DNA of 64,000 nt from Leptofilum sp965223285 (GCF_965223285.1 NZ_OZ244997.1:2170001-2234000), one strand, 5' to 3'. Positions 34,901 to 43,597 are shown, counted from the stretch's first letter. Numbers and translations: made by a program. The notes: generated by a model from the letters alone, not told the origin.

Positions 34901-34907
34901 TATACAA
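34894..34907. promoter_or_regulatory. Degenerate GntR-type operator TTATATATATACAA
   Basis: It matches the 14-mer at 27493 and 30497 at 12 of 14 positions and keeps the right arm ATACAA intact. It lies between the regulator gene and the right-arm operon, overlapping the -10 box, so autoregulation and control of the right arm are both possible. The AT-rich surrounding lowers confidence. Confidence 0.5.
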
Positions 34908-34959
34908 TTAAATCAGCCTTTTTGCAAGCCTATAATTAGTGTCTGGCTAAGGAATGAGC

Positions 34960-35952
34960 ATGAAAGAAGTACGATGGGAGCGCATGTTCCCCGATCAATT
35001 GGAAGCGGCATTTCAAAACTGCCCGCTGCTCTATTTTACCTACGGCCTTTGTGAGCCGCACGGCCCGCAAAATGCCCTCGGCCTGGATGCGCTTAAGGCG
35101 CACGGCATTGCCTGTGAAGCAGCCCGCACCTTTGGCGGCATCGTGGCTCCGCCCGACTACTGGCATATTCATGAACTGGGCGGCTATGCCACTTGGGGAG
35201 CCAAGTATGTGGGTGAGGTGCAGCGGAAATGGTTAACGGCCGTTCCTCCCTGGATTCACTTCAAAAATATCTGCTACCACATCCGCACCGCCGACACGCT
35301 CGGCTTCCACGCTGCCATCTTTTTAACCGGTCATTACGGCCCCAATTGGCAAGACCTCAAAACCCTCATCCAACTCATCCAACCCTACACCAAAACCCGA
35401 CTATATGGTTTGCCCGACTTTGAGGCCAATCAGCCGGGCTTTGCTGGCGAGGGGCAAAATGATGGCTTCCAAAGTGGCGACCATGCTGGAAAAATAGAAA
35501 CATCCTTGCTCTGGGCGGTCGAACCAGCTTGTGTCGATTTGTCCCGCCTGCCGCAGGCTGTGCGGCAAAATGTGCCAGACAAGCCCCATTACCAAGAAAG
35601 CGCCAAACCGGGAGAACGGCCTCTGCGTGAAGGAACGGCCGTTCCCAACACCCCACCCTACTTTGCTATGGGCGCAGATGCCCCTCACGCCAACAGAACC
35701 ATTGGTGAACGAATGGTACAGGACGAAGTGGACTGGCTAACCGCCAAAGCCCAAACACTACTAGACGAATACGATGCTACCGCCGCCGCCCCTGGGCTGT
35801 CCACCTTTGAATCCGTAGAGCAGTTTTGGGATAAAGAGATACGACCACGGCTGCCGGAATTTAAAAGCATGTCACTCGATTTTGGCCTCATTGAAACCGT
35901 TGACGAACAATCTGTCTGGTATGCCAACTGGCACGTTCCTGAGCGCAGCTAA
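34960..35952 (+). CDS. Creatininase-family amidohydrolase, copy 1
   Basis: A protein of 330 residues. Creatininase-family metal motifs: LLYFTYGLCEPHGPQNALGLDALKAHG (Glu and His and Asp), FLTGHYGPNW (His) and GDHAGKIETSLLWAV (Glu). The family opens cyclic or linear amides with a binuclear metal centre; members include creatininase and an FAPy-type deformylase in riboflavin synthesis. ATG34960 is preferred over ATG34954, because AAGGA lies six bases before it. First gene of the right arm. Substrate unknown. Confidence 0.83.
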   Translation: MKEVRWERMFPDQLEAAFQNCPLLYFTYGLCEPHGPQNALGLDALKAHGIACEAARTFGGIVAPPDYWHIHELGGYATWGAKYVGEVQRKWLTAVPPWIHFKNICYHIRTADTLGFHAAIFLTGHYGPNWQDLKTLIQLIQPYTKTRLYGLPDFEANQPGFAGEGQNDGFQSGDHAGKIETSLLWAVEPACVDLSRLPQAVRQNVPDKPHYQESAKPGERPLREGTAVPNTPPYFAMGADAPHANRTIGERMVQDEVDWLTAKAQTLLDEYDATAAAPGLSTFESVEQFWDKEIRPRLPEFKSMSLDFGLIETVDEQSVWYANWHVPERS

Positions 35953-35953
35953 G

Positions 35954-36811
35954 ATGTCTGATACAGTAACTATCGGCAGCTATCAAGGCCCAATCGTGGA
36001 TGGTGACGTGGCCGCCAACCTCTCCGTCATCCTGCACCAGCTAGAAAAACCGGAGCACAGCGGCCTCGACTTCTTCTGCTTTCCCGAAACCTATCTCACG
36101 GGATACTCGCCAAAGGCCATTACCGAATGCGCCGTGTCACGCAGCAGTGCCCTCATCCAAAAATTAGTCGTCGCCACAAAAAAACACAAAACCGTTCTGC
36201 TGGTCGGTTTCGCCGAAAAAACAGAGCAAGGCATTTATAATTCCCAAATCGTCATTCATCGTGGCGAAATTTTGGGCATCGCCCATAAAACGATGCTGAC
36301 CCCAAGCTATGATGATCGCTATTTCATCACCGATTTGAGCCTGCCCCTCTTTACCGCACACGGCATCAAATTTGGCGTTGCCATTTGCCATACCACCTCC
36401 TTTGTCGAACCGGCGCTCTATTTGCGCTGGCGCGGCGCGCGGCTGTTGTTTACACCCCATTTCAACAACATTGGCCCCTGCACAGAAGCTGAAGATGGCG
36501 GCCGTTTAACCTTTTGGGCGCACCGACAGATGGTTTTGAACAATCAATCCGCCCTGGCAACCTTGCTCAAGATGGTGGTGGTGCGTTCCAATGTGATCGT
36601 CGTGCGACCGGATGCGTTGGGCGCAGGCGACAGCAATATTTGGGGTATGGATGGAGAGCTTGTCGCTGCTGGGGAACCCTTTACAGAACAGGTGGTCACC
36701 GCTACTTTTGATAAAAAAATCTTCACTGAAGAACATTGGATTGATCGCCGCGAGGTGCCACCACAACTTTTGCACATGATCGCCGAGGCTGCCCAAAATT
36801 ATGGACAATAA
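35954..36811 (+). CDS. Nitrilase-superfamily carbon-nitrogen hydrolase, copy 2
   Basis: A 285-residue protein with the triad Glu in FFCFPETYLTGYS, Lys in IAHKTMLTPSYDDRYF and Cys in VAICHTTSFVEPALYLRWRG. Its start lies two bases after the creatininase stop; the ORF is open further upstream inside that gene, but homology begins at VTIGSYQGPIVDGD. Its end overlaps the GH78 gene by 11 bases, so the enzymes are coupled. It is a distant paralogue of the nitrilase at 29572. Amide or carbamoyl substrate presumed; nothing specific visible. Confidence 0.84.
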   Translation: MSDTVTIGSYQGPIVDGDVAANLSVILHQLEKPEHSGLDFFCFPETYLTGYSPKAITECAVSRSSALIQKLVVATKKHKTVLLVGFAEKTEQGIYNSQIVIHRGEILGIAHKTMLTPSYDDRYFITDLSLPLFTAHGIKFGVAICHTTSFVEPALYLRWRGARLLFTPHFNNIGPCTEAEDGGRLTFWAHRQMVLNNQSALATLLKMVVVRSNVIVVRPDALGAGDSNIWGMDGELVAAGEPFTEQVVTATFDKKIFTEEHWIDRREVPPQLLHMIAEAAQNYGQ

Positions 36812-39080
36812 CGGCAAAGTCACCCAGAATTGGCCGCAGCCAGAGGCAAAATGGATCGGGCTGCGCGGCACGGAAACAGAGACGAATCTTTTTCTGGAAT
36901 TTGTGCGCCGTTTTGAATTTAGCGGGATAGAGCAGTTAGTGGTGTCGATAACGGCCGTTTCCCGCTACATCCTATTCATCAACGGCACAGAAATCGCCCG
37001 TGGCCCAGCGCCATCCCAGCCTACACTCCGCTATTTCCATCGCCATACCATACCCGCCGCCCAACTACGACAGGGGGAAAACCTGATCGCCATCCGTCTC
37101 CATCACGACGGCGCAACTACAGAAACCATTCAGAAATTTGCATATGGACAGCCCGGCTTGCTCGTAGCCGTGCAGGCAGCCAGAACCAACTTTGTCAGCG
37201 ATAAAACATGGCAACTGCGCCGTTCGCCTCTTTTCAGCGGCAGCTCAATGGTTAGCAAATGGGGTGGCTACAAAGAGTTTTACCACGGCGATTTAGAAGA
37301 TGGCTGGCAGGCCATCGACTACGATCATTCATCCTGGTCATTTGCCGACGAAATCGCGCCGGTTCATGATGCAGCCTTTGCCCAAGAGCTGGTCGCGGTC
37401 ACCCTACCAGAATTGCAAACAACGATTGTCCATCCCGCAAAAATCATTGACGTTCACCGCAATCTGGGGCATGTCGTATTGGGAACAACGGCCGTTCCCA
37501 CACCCTACCAAAAGCAAAAAATCCAAGTCGAAGCCACAAATTATGGCGCCGCACCCGCCATCATCTTCGATTTTGGCCGCGAAGTGGTGGGCTATCCCGA
37601 AATTCACACCTCCGGCGGATTCTGCATTTATGAATTGTGGATTGGCGAGAGCCTTGACCTTTATCGCTTGGATGTGGTGCGTGCGCCCGCTTCCGGTATC
37701 TGGAAATCCTTTCACCGCCGCGCCTTCCGCTATTTACAAATCAAATTCATCGCCGTGCCCCAACCGATCACGCTCAGCCAAGTTGCCATCCACGATACCC
37801 GCTACGCCTATGACAGTTCCGGCCATCTGCACAGCGGCGATGCCCTGACGAACCAAATCCTCGCCGTCAGCCAGGAAACATTGCGCGCCAACACCTCCTT
37901 CCATTATGAAGATTGCCCCTGGCGCGAGCAGGCGCTGTGGGTGTTCGATTTGCGGGTGATGGCGCTGCAAAACTACTATTTTTATGGGGATGCCGCGCTC
38001 GTGCGCAAGAATCTGCGGCAAATGTTGGCTTTACAGCAGGCGGATGGCTCCATTCCCTCCACCGGGCCGTTGGATAATAATTGTTACAACCTCGATTTTT
38101 GTATGCACCTGGTGGCGACGCTACGTGAATATTTTTGTTATTCGGGTGACAAGGCTTTTTTGCTGGAAAACGGCCGTTCTCTCGACAAACTAGATGACTA
38201 CATCATGGCCCAAGTAGACGATGACGGCCTGATGACCACCCAATTTTTGCCACGCGGTCACGCTTTTCTCGATTGGAGCAGGGAGATTGCGCGGGGGCCA
38301 AAAATGGTCATTCTCAACGCCCTCTACGCCCGCTATCTGGACGATATGGTCTTTCTCAACACCATCCGAGAGCAAGAGAGTTCCCGTCACGAAGCGCAGC
38401 AGCAAAAGCTGCTCCCAGCCGCCCGCGCCACCTTTTATGATCCGCAAAGCGGCCTTTTTGCCGATACGATTGACGACACAGGCACTCAACTCGGCCGTTC
38501 ACTGCAAGGCAATATGGCGGCGATTTACAGCCGTTTTCTCCCCAGCCAAGAAGCCCAAGCCTTAGTTGACAAAATCGCCGCCTTCAGGCCCCCATACTCA
38601 CCCGCCTTTTACTTCCTCATCTTTGAAGCGTTGGCTGAAAACGGCCGTTTTGCCGACATTCAGCAACACATTCAACGCTACTGGGGCGGCATGTTAAAAC
38701 GGGAAGCAACCACCTGGTGGGAAGTTTTCGATCCCGACACGCCCGATTGGGTGTACCCCCATCCATTTTTAGGCAATGTTCCCACATATGAGATGGATTG
38801 GATTCCCACCTCCGCCTGTCATGGGTGGAGCGGCACCGCCGGGCTGGCAATTCCGCGCCATCTGCTAGGCATCGACCTGCTGCAACTATGGCAAAACAAA
38901 ATCGTCGTCAATCCCGGCTTGCCCGGTCATTTCAACACATTTTCCTACAAAGTCCCCGTCCGTGATGGACATCTGGCACTCAACTACTCAGGAAATGGGC
39001 AAACGTATCACATTGAGGTTGTGGAAGCGCCCAAAGGTGTAGAACTCATCATCAACCAACCACAGAGGTCTTATGAATAA
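36801..39080 (+). CDS. Alpha-L-rhamnosidase-like glycoside hydrolase (GH78 type), copy 2
   Basis: A 759-residue GH78-type enzyme: an N-terminal jelly roll (about 15-130; AKWIGLRG, SRYILFINGTEIARGPAPSQP, LRQGENLIAIRLHHDG), a second beta region, the (alpha/alpha)6 barrel (about 340-680) with HYEDCPWREQALWVFDLRVMALQNYYFYGD, then TTWWEVFDPDT, SACHGWSGTAGLAIPRHLLGID and a beta C-terminus. DCPWREQ and the TWWE acid are the family catalytic region. No signal peptide. It overlaps the nitrilase upstream and the unnamed family gene downstream, giving a tight nitrilase-GH78-unknown trio. Confidence 0.88.
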   Translation: MDNNGKVTQNWPQPEAKWIGLRGTETETNLFLEFVRRFEFSGIEQLVVSITAVSRYILFINGTEIARGPAPSQPTLRYFHRHTIPAAQLRQGENLIAIRLHHDGATTETIQKFAYGQPGLLVAVQAARTNFVSDKTWQLRRSPLFSGSSMVSKWGGYKEFYHGDLEDGWQAIDYDHSSWSFADEIAPVHDAAFAQELVAVTLPELQTTIVHPAKIIDVHRNLGHVVLGTTAVPTPYQKQKIQVEATNYGAAPAIIFDFGREVVGYPEIHTSGGFCIYELWIGESLDLYRLDVVRAPASGIWKSFHRRAFRYLQIKFIAVPQPITLSQVAIHDTRYAYDSSGHLHSGDALTNQILAVSQETLRANTSFHYEDCPWREQALWVFDLRVMALQNYYFYGDAALVRKNLRQMLALQQADGSIPSTGPLDNNCYNLDFCMHLVATLREYFCYSGDKAFLLENGRSLDKLDDYIMAQVDDDGLMTTQFLPRGHAFLDWSREIARGPKMVILNALYARYLDDMVFLNTIREQESSRHEAQQQKLLPAARATFYDPQSGLFADTIDDTGTQLGRSLQGNMAAIYSRFLPSQEAQALVDKIAAFRPPYSPAFYFLIFEALAENGRFADIQQHIQRYWGGMLKREATTWWEVFDPDTPDWVYPHPFLGNVPTYEMDWIPTSACHGWSGTAGLAIPRHLLGIDLLQLWQNKIVVNPGLPGHFNTFSYKVPVRDGHLALNYSGNGQTYHIEVVEAPKGVELIINQPQRSYE

Positions 39081-39825
39081 GCAACATAAAATCGGCATCG
39101 TCGCCGGTGCCTGGCGACCCCATGACGCTTTAGAACATATCGCCTGGATTAAGCCGCCCTGGGGCAGCAATGATTACATCTGGCTGGACTTTCCCGAAGC
39201 GATTTTCAGCGATCAGGGATTGCTCTATTTGAGCCACGTCAGCTCCCTGTTCCCCACCAAATTTCCCAACCTGCCCCCGGTCGCCTGGCAAGATGTGGAC
39301 ACCGGCATTCAGTACGAAAGAACATTGCCCAACGCCGTTTCCTGGCGCGGTTTTGTAGGAGCAACCACTTCCAATCTGGTTGAACTCTCTCTCACGCTCA
39401 CCAATGGCTCGCCTGAGCCCTTAACGACCATCCGCTTGCAAACCTGCCTCTTTATGCGGGCGCATTATCAACTGTCGGCTTATGGTCTGAGCAACAAATT
39501 TATCCACACGGAGCAGGGCTGGGTAGATTTGGAAGCGGTGGGATCAATGGGGGAGGAAAACGGCCGTTACCATTTCGGCTGGCGTTCCGGCCCTAAAATT
39601 GCCGATCTCCCCGTCATCGCCTGTCAGACATCGTCAGCCAGGCACATCGTCGCCTTTAGCTGGCGGCAAGACACCTACTCCCTCATCTGCAACCCTGATC
39701 ACCCCTGCATTCACGCCGATCCGGCCATCCCTGACCTTGCACCCGGTGCCAGCTACACGCTGCAAGGAGAAATTTACTTCGCCAACAACGGCTTGGCAGA
39801 AATTGAAGATCGATATGCTCAATAG
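39073..39825 (+). CDS. Uncharacterised protein, member 2 of the family also at 30563
   Basis: This protein of 250 residues resembles the product at 30563 in its second half: LSLTLTNGSPEPL, then IACQTSSARHIVAFSWRQ and CNPDHPCIHADPAIPDLAPGASYTLQGEIYFAN. A conserved Cys-x-His before the Pro and an LxPG turn are shared. The N-terminus has APW-type beta strands (DYIWLDFPEAIFSDQGLLYLSHV), also parallel to DFPAIYPQW of the other copy. It overlaps the GH78 gene by 8 bases. No function can be named; linkage to GH78 suggests carbohydrate handling. Confidence 0.8.
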   Translation: MNKQHKIGIVAGAWRPHDALEHIAWIKPPWGSNDYIWLDFPEAIFSDQGLLYLSHVSSLFPTKFPNLPPVAWQDVDTGIQYERTLPNAVSWRGFVGATTSNLVELSLTLTNGSPEPLTTIRLQTCLFMRAHYQLSAYGLSNKFIHTEQGWVDLEAVGSMGEENGRYHFGWRSGPKIADLPVIACQTSSARHIVAFSWRQDTYSLICNPDHPCIHADPAIPDLAPGASYTLQGEIYFANNGLAEIEDRYAQ

Positions 39826-39898
39826 AAAACGACACTAACTATTGCTGGCCATTTATGAACGAAAATATTTATCTGCAAATTTCTTCTTTGTTTTCCTC

Positions 39899-39920
39899 TG
39901 CGCCTTTGCGCCTTTGCGTT
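39899..39920. repeat. Tandem TGCGCCTT octamer repeat
   Basis: TGCGCCTT occurs twice head to tail (39899-39906, 39907-39914), followed by TGCGTT. It sits in a 118-base gap before the second creatininase gene. Short tandem repeats of this kind are common in intergenic DNA of several phyla; role unknown. Confidence 0.5.
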
Positions 39921-39943
39921 AAATTATTTTTCAGAGGAGTTGA

Positions 39944-40732
39944 ATGATGATTGTTGAATACCATCGCCTACGCCCCAAAGAGCTCGTCCAACGCCGCCAA
40001 GCAATGCCTGTCGCCTATGTAGGTTTGGGCATTTTAGAATGGCACAGTTTGCACAATCCACTTGGCCTTGACGGCTTGAAAGCCAACGGCATCGCCCTGC
40101 ATCTAGCGGCACAGCTTGGCGGACTCGTCATGCCGCCACTCTACTGGGGCGATAACCGGCAAGAAATCTGTGAACTGGTCTTTGATCCGGCCGTTTCTCC
40201 CTGGCTGCCGGAAGGCACGGAAGATCATACCGGGGCAATTATGGCGGCGATGGAGGCAGATAAGACGGCTTATCGAGCTGACGCCGACCGCTCTCAGGCC
40301 AACGGCGGCTGGCGGCTGTGGCAAGAGCTAGTGGTACATATGCTTTTTCAAATTGAAACGCTCGGCTTCAAGCTAATTGTGCCCATTCCCGGCCATTATC
40401 CCTTAATTGGCCCGCTAAACCAGGCTGTGACTACCTACTATGAAAAGGGAGGCACCGCTGAAATTTTTGTACTGACCGACATGATGTATTCAGAAACGGG
40501 CGATGCTGGAGACCACGCGGCCGCGTTTGAAACCTCTGTGATGATGGCCATTGAGCCGCATTTGGTGAAGTTGGATGAGTTAGGGGAGGATACGGACGTT
40601 GCCCCCATTGGCGTTCTCGGAGAAGACCCGCGCACAGCCGCCTCGCAAGCATTTGGCGAAAAAATTCTGGCGAAGATGACCGAACTGGTCAGAGAAAGAG
40701 TACAACAATTTAACGAGGAGAAAAGAAAATGA
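39944..40732 (+). CDS. Creatininase-family amidohydrolase, copy 2
   Basis: A 262-residue creatininase-family protein: VGLGILEWHSLHNPLGLDGLKANG (metal Glu/His/Asp), PIPGHYPLI (His) and GDHAAAFETSVMMAIEP (Glu). It is only distantly like copy 1, so the two probably act on different amides. GAGGAG precedes a tandem ATG (39944 or 39947). It overlaps the first dioxygenase-like gene by four bases (ATGA), so the two are coupled. Confidence 0.84.
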   Translation: MMIVEYHRLRPKELVQRRQAMPVAYVGLGILEWHSLHNPLGLDGLKANGIALHLAAQLGGLVMPPLYWGDNRQEICELVFDPAVSPWLPEGTEDHTGAIMAAMEADKTAYRADADRSQANGGWRLWQELVVHMLFQIETLGFKLIVPIPGHYPLIGPLNQAVTTYYEKGGTAEIFVLTDMMYSETGDAGDHAAAFETSVMMAIEPHLVKLDELGEDTDVAPIGVLGEDPRTAASQAFGEKILAKMTELVRERVQQFNEEKRK

Positions 40733-41541
40733 GAACCAATCTAACACAATCTGAGATCACATCCTATCGTGAAAATGGCTTTGTTGTTATTGAAGATTTC
40801 TTAACGGCCGACGAATTAGCGCGGTGGCGCGAAGCAGTCGATGAGGCTGTGGCCCAGCGCGGCCGCCGTAAATTGGTGCGACAAGAGTCAAAAGATGGTT
40901 GGGAAGATAGGGATGACAACTCCTTTGTCGAGAATATCTTTGTCCAGCGCATCAATCTTTGGATGGATAACGACAAGATGCGCCAGCTCATGTTTAATCC
41001 AGAGTTAGGCAAGATGGCGGCCGATTTAGCTGGTGTAGATGGCATCCGTATCTGGCACGATCAAGCCTTGTTCAAGCCACCTTGGGGCAATCCTACCGCC
41101 TGGCACCTCGACAACCCCTACTGGTCATTCTATTCACGCAACGCCATCAGTATTTGGGTAGCCCTCGACGATTCTACCTTAGAAAATGGCTGCCTTTATT
41201 TCATGCCCGGCACCCACAAATCGGCCACCTATGATAACGTGCCCATCGGCGAAAACATCGGCGATTTGTTTACCGTATACGAAGACTGGGCGGACAAACC
41301 AACAGTAGCCGCCCCAATGAAAGCTGGCTCCTGCTCCTTCCACAACGGCCTGATTGCCCACGGTGCCGGAGCCAACATGACCCCCGGCTGGCGGCGGGCC
41401 ATGACCTGCGCCTACATGCCAGATGGCAGCACCTTCAACGGCACGCAAAACGTTCTGCCCAATGCCTATTTTAAGGAGCTAACCAAAGGCGATGTCATCG
41501 ACAACGACAAATACGTACCGCTCATCTATCCACACGATTAG
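40729..41541 (+). CDS. Phytanoyl-CoA dioxygenase-family protein, copy 1
   Basis: A 270-residue Fe(II)/2-oxoglutarate dioxygenase-like protein. NGFVVIEDFLTADELARWREAVDEAV begins the PhyH fold; TAWHLDNPYWSF gives the HxD metal pair, FHNGLIAHGAGANMTPGWRRAMTCAYMP the distal His and the 2-oxoglutarate Arg. Such enzymes hydroxylate or demethylate small molecules and need oxygen. Substrate is unknown; it may modify a sugar-derived compound. GAGGAG precedes the start, which overlaps the creatininase stop. Confidence 0.86.
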   Translation: MRTNLTQSEITSYRENGFVVIEDFLTADELARWREAVDEAVAQRGRRKLVRQESKDGWEDRDDNSFVENIFVQRINLWMDNDKMRQLMFNPELGKMAADLAGVDGIRIWHDQALFKPPWGNPTAWHLDNPYWSFYSRNAISIWVALDDSTLENGCLYFMPGTHKSATYDNVPIGENIGDLFTVYEDWADKPTVAAPMKAGSCSFHNGLIAHGAGANMTPGWRRAMTCAYMPDGSTFNGTQNVLPNAYFKELTKGDVIDNDKYVPLIYPHD

Positions 41542-41600
41542 TGCGCTTTAGCGTAGTTCATTACCTGGCTGCGCGATTTCAATCCGCAGAGGAGATGATC

Positions 41601-42533
41601 ATGAACAATTCGGTCAAACATACACAATTTATCGACTCAAGCCTCTTGCTGCGTGACGGTAACTTTGCTGCATTACGGCAACGGGCAAATGAAGAAGGGT
41701 ATCTTTTTTTCAAGCAACTGCTACCAGTCCAGGAGGTGCTGCGCCTGCGCGAAGATCTGCTGGCTGTCGTCGAAAAGTATGGCTGGCGAGAAGCGGGGCA
41801 GGATGCACAAGGTGGCCTCATCAATCTAAATGCGCTCAACCAGGTGCCGGATGAGCAGATGCGCAACGACATCGGCGTCAGCCACGCCGCCTATGATGAC
41901 GTGCAAAAGCTGGAGAGCTTCCACGCTTTGCCTCATCATCCCCATTTGATTGCCCTTTACCAGGGTCTGTTTGGGCAAGAAGTTTTTGTGCATCCTCGCC
42001 ACATTGCCCGCATGATCACTAGCCATCGCGTCATGTCACCCACGCCGCTGCACCAGGATTTTCCCCTCATTCAAGGCAGCACAGATACCTGGACCTGCTG
42101 GTTTCCGCTGGGGGATTGCCCTCGCTCGTTAGGCGGCCTGACCGTGCTGCGGGCTTCCCATCACGAAGGCTATATACCCATTCAGGCCGCACCCGGTGCG
42201 GGCGGTATTGCTGTGCAGCTGTGTGAAGGCGAAGAAGTGTGGGTGGAAGGGGATTATGTGGCAGGCGACGTGCTGACTTTTCCTTGCTTCACTGTTCATA
42301 AGGCTCTGCCTTGCCAGCATAAAGATCAAATTCGCCTTTCCATAGATGCTCGCTACCAGGCTGCTACTGAGCCAATCGAAGCCAGGTCGTTGCAACCGCA
42401 CTGCGATCTAACCTGGGAAGAGATTTATGCTAACTGGGAACAGGACAATTTGAAATATTATTGGCGACAATCGACACCGAAACTTTCACCCTGGGATGAT
42501 ACCCTCATGCAGCCGGCACGGCGCATCTGCTGA
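41601..42533 (+). CDS. Phytanoyl-CoA dioxygenase-family protein, copy 2
   Basis: A 310-residue PhyH-like dioxygenase: EEGYLFFKQLLPVQEVLRLREDLLAVVEKYGW, PTPLHQDFPLIQGS (HxD), PRSLGGLTVLRASHHEG, then TFPCFTVHKALPCQHKDQIRLSIDAR (His and Arg). ATG41601 follows GAGGAG by six bases; the ORF is open upstream to 41541, but the extension has no family similarity. It is not close to copy 1 and may act on another substrate. Last gene of the right arm. Confidence 0.84.
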   Translation: MNNSVKHTQFIDSSLLLRDGNFAALRQRANEEGYLFFKQLLPVQEVLRLREDLLAVVEKYGWREAGQDAQGGLINLNALNQVPDEQMRNDIGVSHAAYDDVQKLESFHALPHHPHLIALYQGLFGQEVFVHPRHIARMITSHRVMSPTPLHQDFPLIQGSTDTWTCWFPLGDCPRSLGGLTVLRASHHEGYIPIQAAPGAGGIAVQLCEGEEVWVEGDYVAGDVLTFPCFTVHKALPCQHKDQIRLSIDARYQAATEPIEARSLQPHCDLTWEEIYANWEQDNLKYYWRQSTPKLSPWDDTLMQPARRIC

Positions 42534-42707
42534 ATTTGCCTTACCGTGCCGTTCAAGGCTTTGGGCAATCATTGTTCAATTTGCTAGAAATTGTTTTTCA
42601 TGCAACAAAGCCTAACAGCTCTCAGACGCTGAAATAGGGCTTCAGGATGACCGTTTGGCGCGTGACCGCGCCGATGGGATGATGTCTTATCTCATCAGGA
42701 GTCGCAA

Positions 42708-42839
42708 ATGAGAAAATTCAAAATGCAGAAAGCTGCGCTGCCGACCCTCACGGTAGACGGCGAAACCTATCTTTCCTACCAGGTGGTCAGTGCTTCTCAC
42801 TCAACTGACGAAAGCAAGCAAACGGATATCACTTGGTAA
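42708..42839 (+). CDS. 43-residue peptide of unknown function
   Basis: ATG42708 lies six bases after AGGAG and opens a 43-codon frame, beginning MRKFKMQKAALPTLTVDGET and ending with a hydrophilic Ser/Thr-rich tail and a final Trp. No signal peptide or Cys; it could be a leader-type peptide, a small regulator, or chance. It is followed by an untranslated stretch before the GNAT gene. Codon-anticodon pattern does not decide it; the ribosome site is the main support. Confidence 0.42.
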   Translation: MRKFKMQKAALPTLTVDGETYLSYQVVSASHSTDESKQTDITW

Positions 42840-42941
42840 CCATTGTTAGCATCAAATTCTATCCTTCGGTAGCAGAAGAGACGGCCGTTTGCCCTTATCC
42901 TGCAAGCGTAACTTACCTGTTTCTGTACCGGAGGTTTTTTG

Positions 42942-43520
42942 ATGCAACATGTAACGTTAAAAGAGAAGCAATATCAAACTTGGCTGAACCGGGAGCGAAC
43001 GGCCGTTTCCATTCGACCAGCTACCCAGGCTGATGCAGCCACCATTGCCACAATGGGATACCATTTGGTAGCAGCTGCACACAAAGGGGCGCTCCCCTCA
43101 GCCGACATGAATCTGTATCTCCATCAAGCATTCAGCTTCACCCAAATCAATAATGAGCTAGCCCAACAAGACGGCCGTTTTTACTTGGCAGAAACGCCGC
43201 AAGAGGTTGTGGGTATGGTGAAACTTAATCCTGGCTCCCCGACAAATATTAATTTCGGTGATGCGCCTGTTGAACTGTCGCGACTCTACTTGAAACAAGC
43301 GTGGATTGGGCAGGGAGTGGGGACCGCCTTAATGCAGCACGCGCTGGCTCAGGCGATTCAAAACCAGCATGATGTTTGCTGGCTGATGGTGTGGGCTGGA
43401 AACCAGTCGGCATTGGCATTTTACAAACGCTGGCACTTTACCATTGCAGACAGTGTTCGTTATCCAGTTGGGCGTAGCAGCCTGCCAGCTTACCTCATGG
43501 TCCACAGGCTCCGCGCCTAG
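42942..43520 (+). CDS. GNAT-family N-acetyltransferase
   Basis: A 192-residue GNAT acetyltransferase. VSIRPATQADAATIATMGYHLV opens the fold; VELSRLYLKQAWIGQGVGTALMQHALAQAI gives the acetyl-CoA loop (Q/R-x-x-G-x-G/A), and VWAGNQSALAFYKRWHFTIADSVRYPVG the C-terminal part. ATG42942 follows GGAGG by seven bases; the TTG in front is not needed. Substrate unknown. Gene stands alone between the peptide and the two-component pair. Confidence 0.9.
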   Translation: MQHVTLKEKQYQTWLNRERTAVSIRPATQADAATIATMGYHLVAAAHKGALPSADMNLYLHQAFSFTQINNELAQQDGRFYLAETPQEVVGMVKLNPGSPTNINFGDAPVELSRLYLKQAWIGQGVGTALMQHALAQAIQNQHDVCWLMVWAGNQSALAFYKRWHFTIADSVRYPVGRSSLPAYLMVHRLRA

Positions 43521-43597
43521 CGGTTTTCTACCTTACGAATGATCAGTCGCTTTTGTAGTTCCTCGGAGGCTATCTATGGTATTCGGGGAACCGTAAT

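Noticed and set aside
42657..42672. GGCGCG-TGAC-CGCGCC hairpin as terminator of the right arm
   Set aside because: Only a six-base stem and no T-run, with a gene start 36 bases later; support is too weak.
42833..43033. 66-codon plus-strand frame before the GNAT gene
   Set aside because: It overlaps the GNAT start in another frame, has no ribosome site, and its sequence shows no protein-like pattern.
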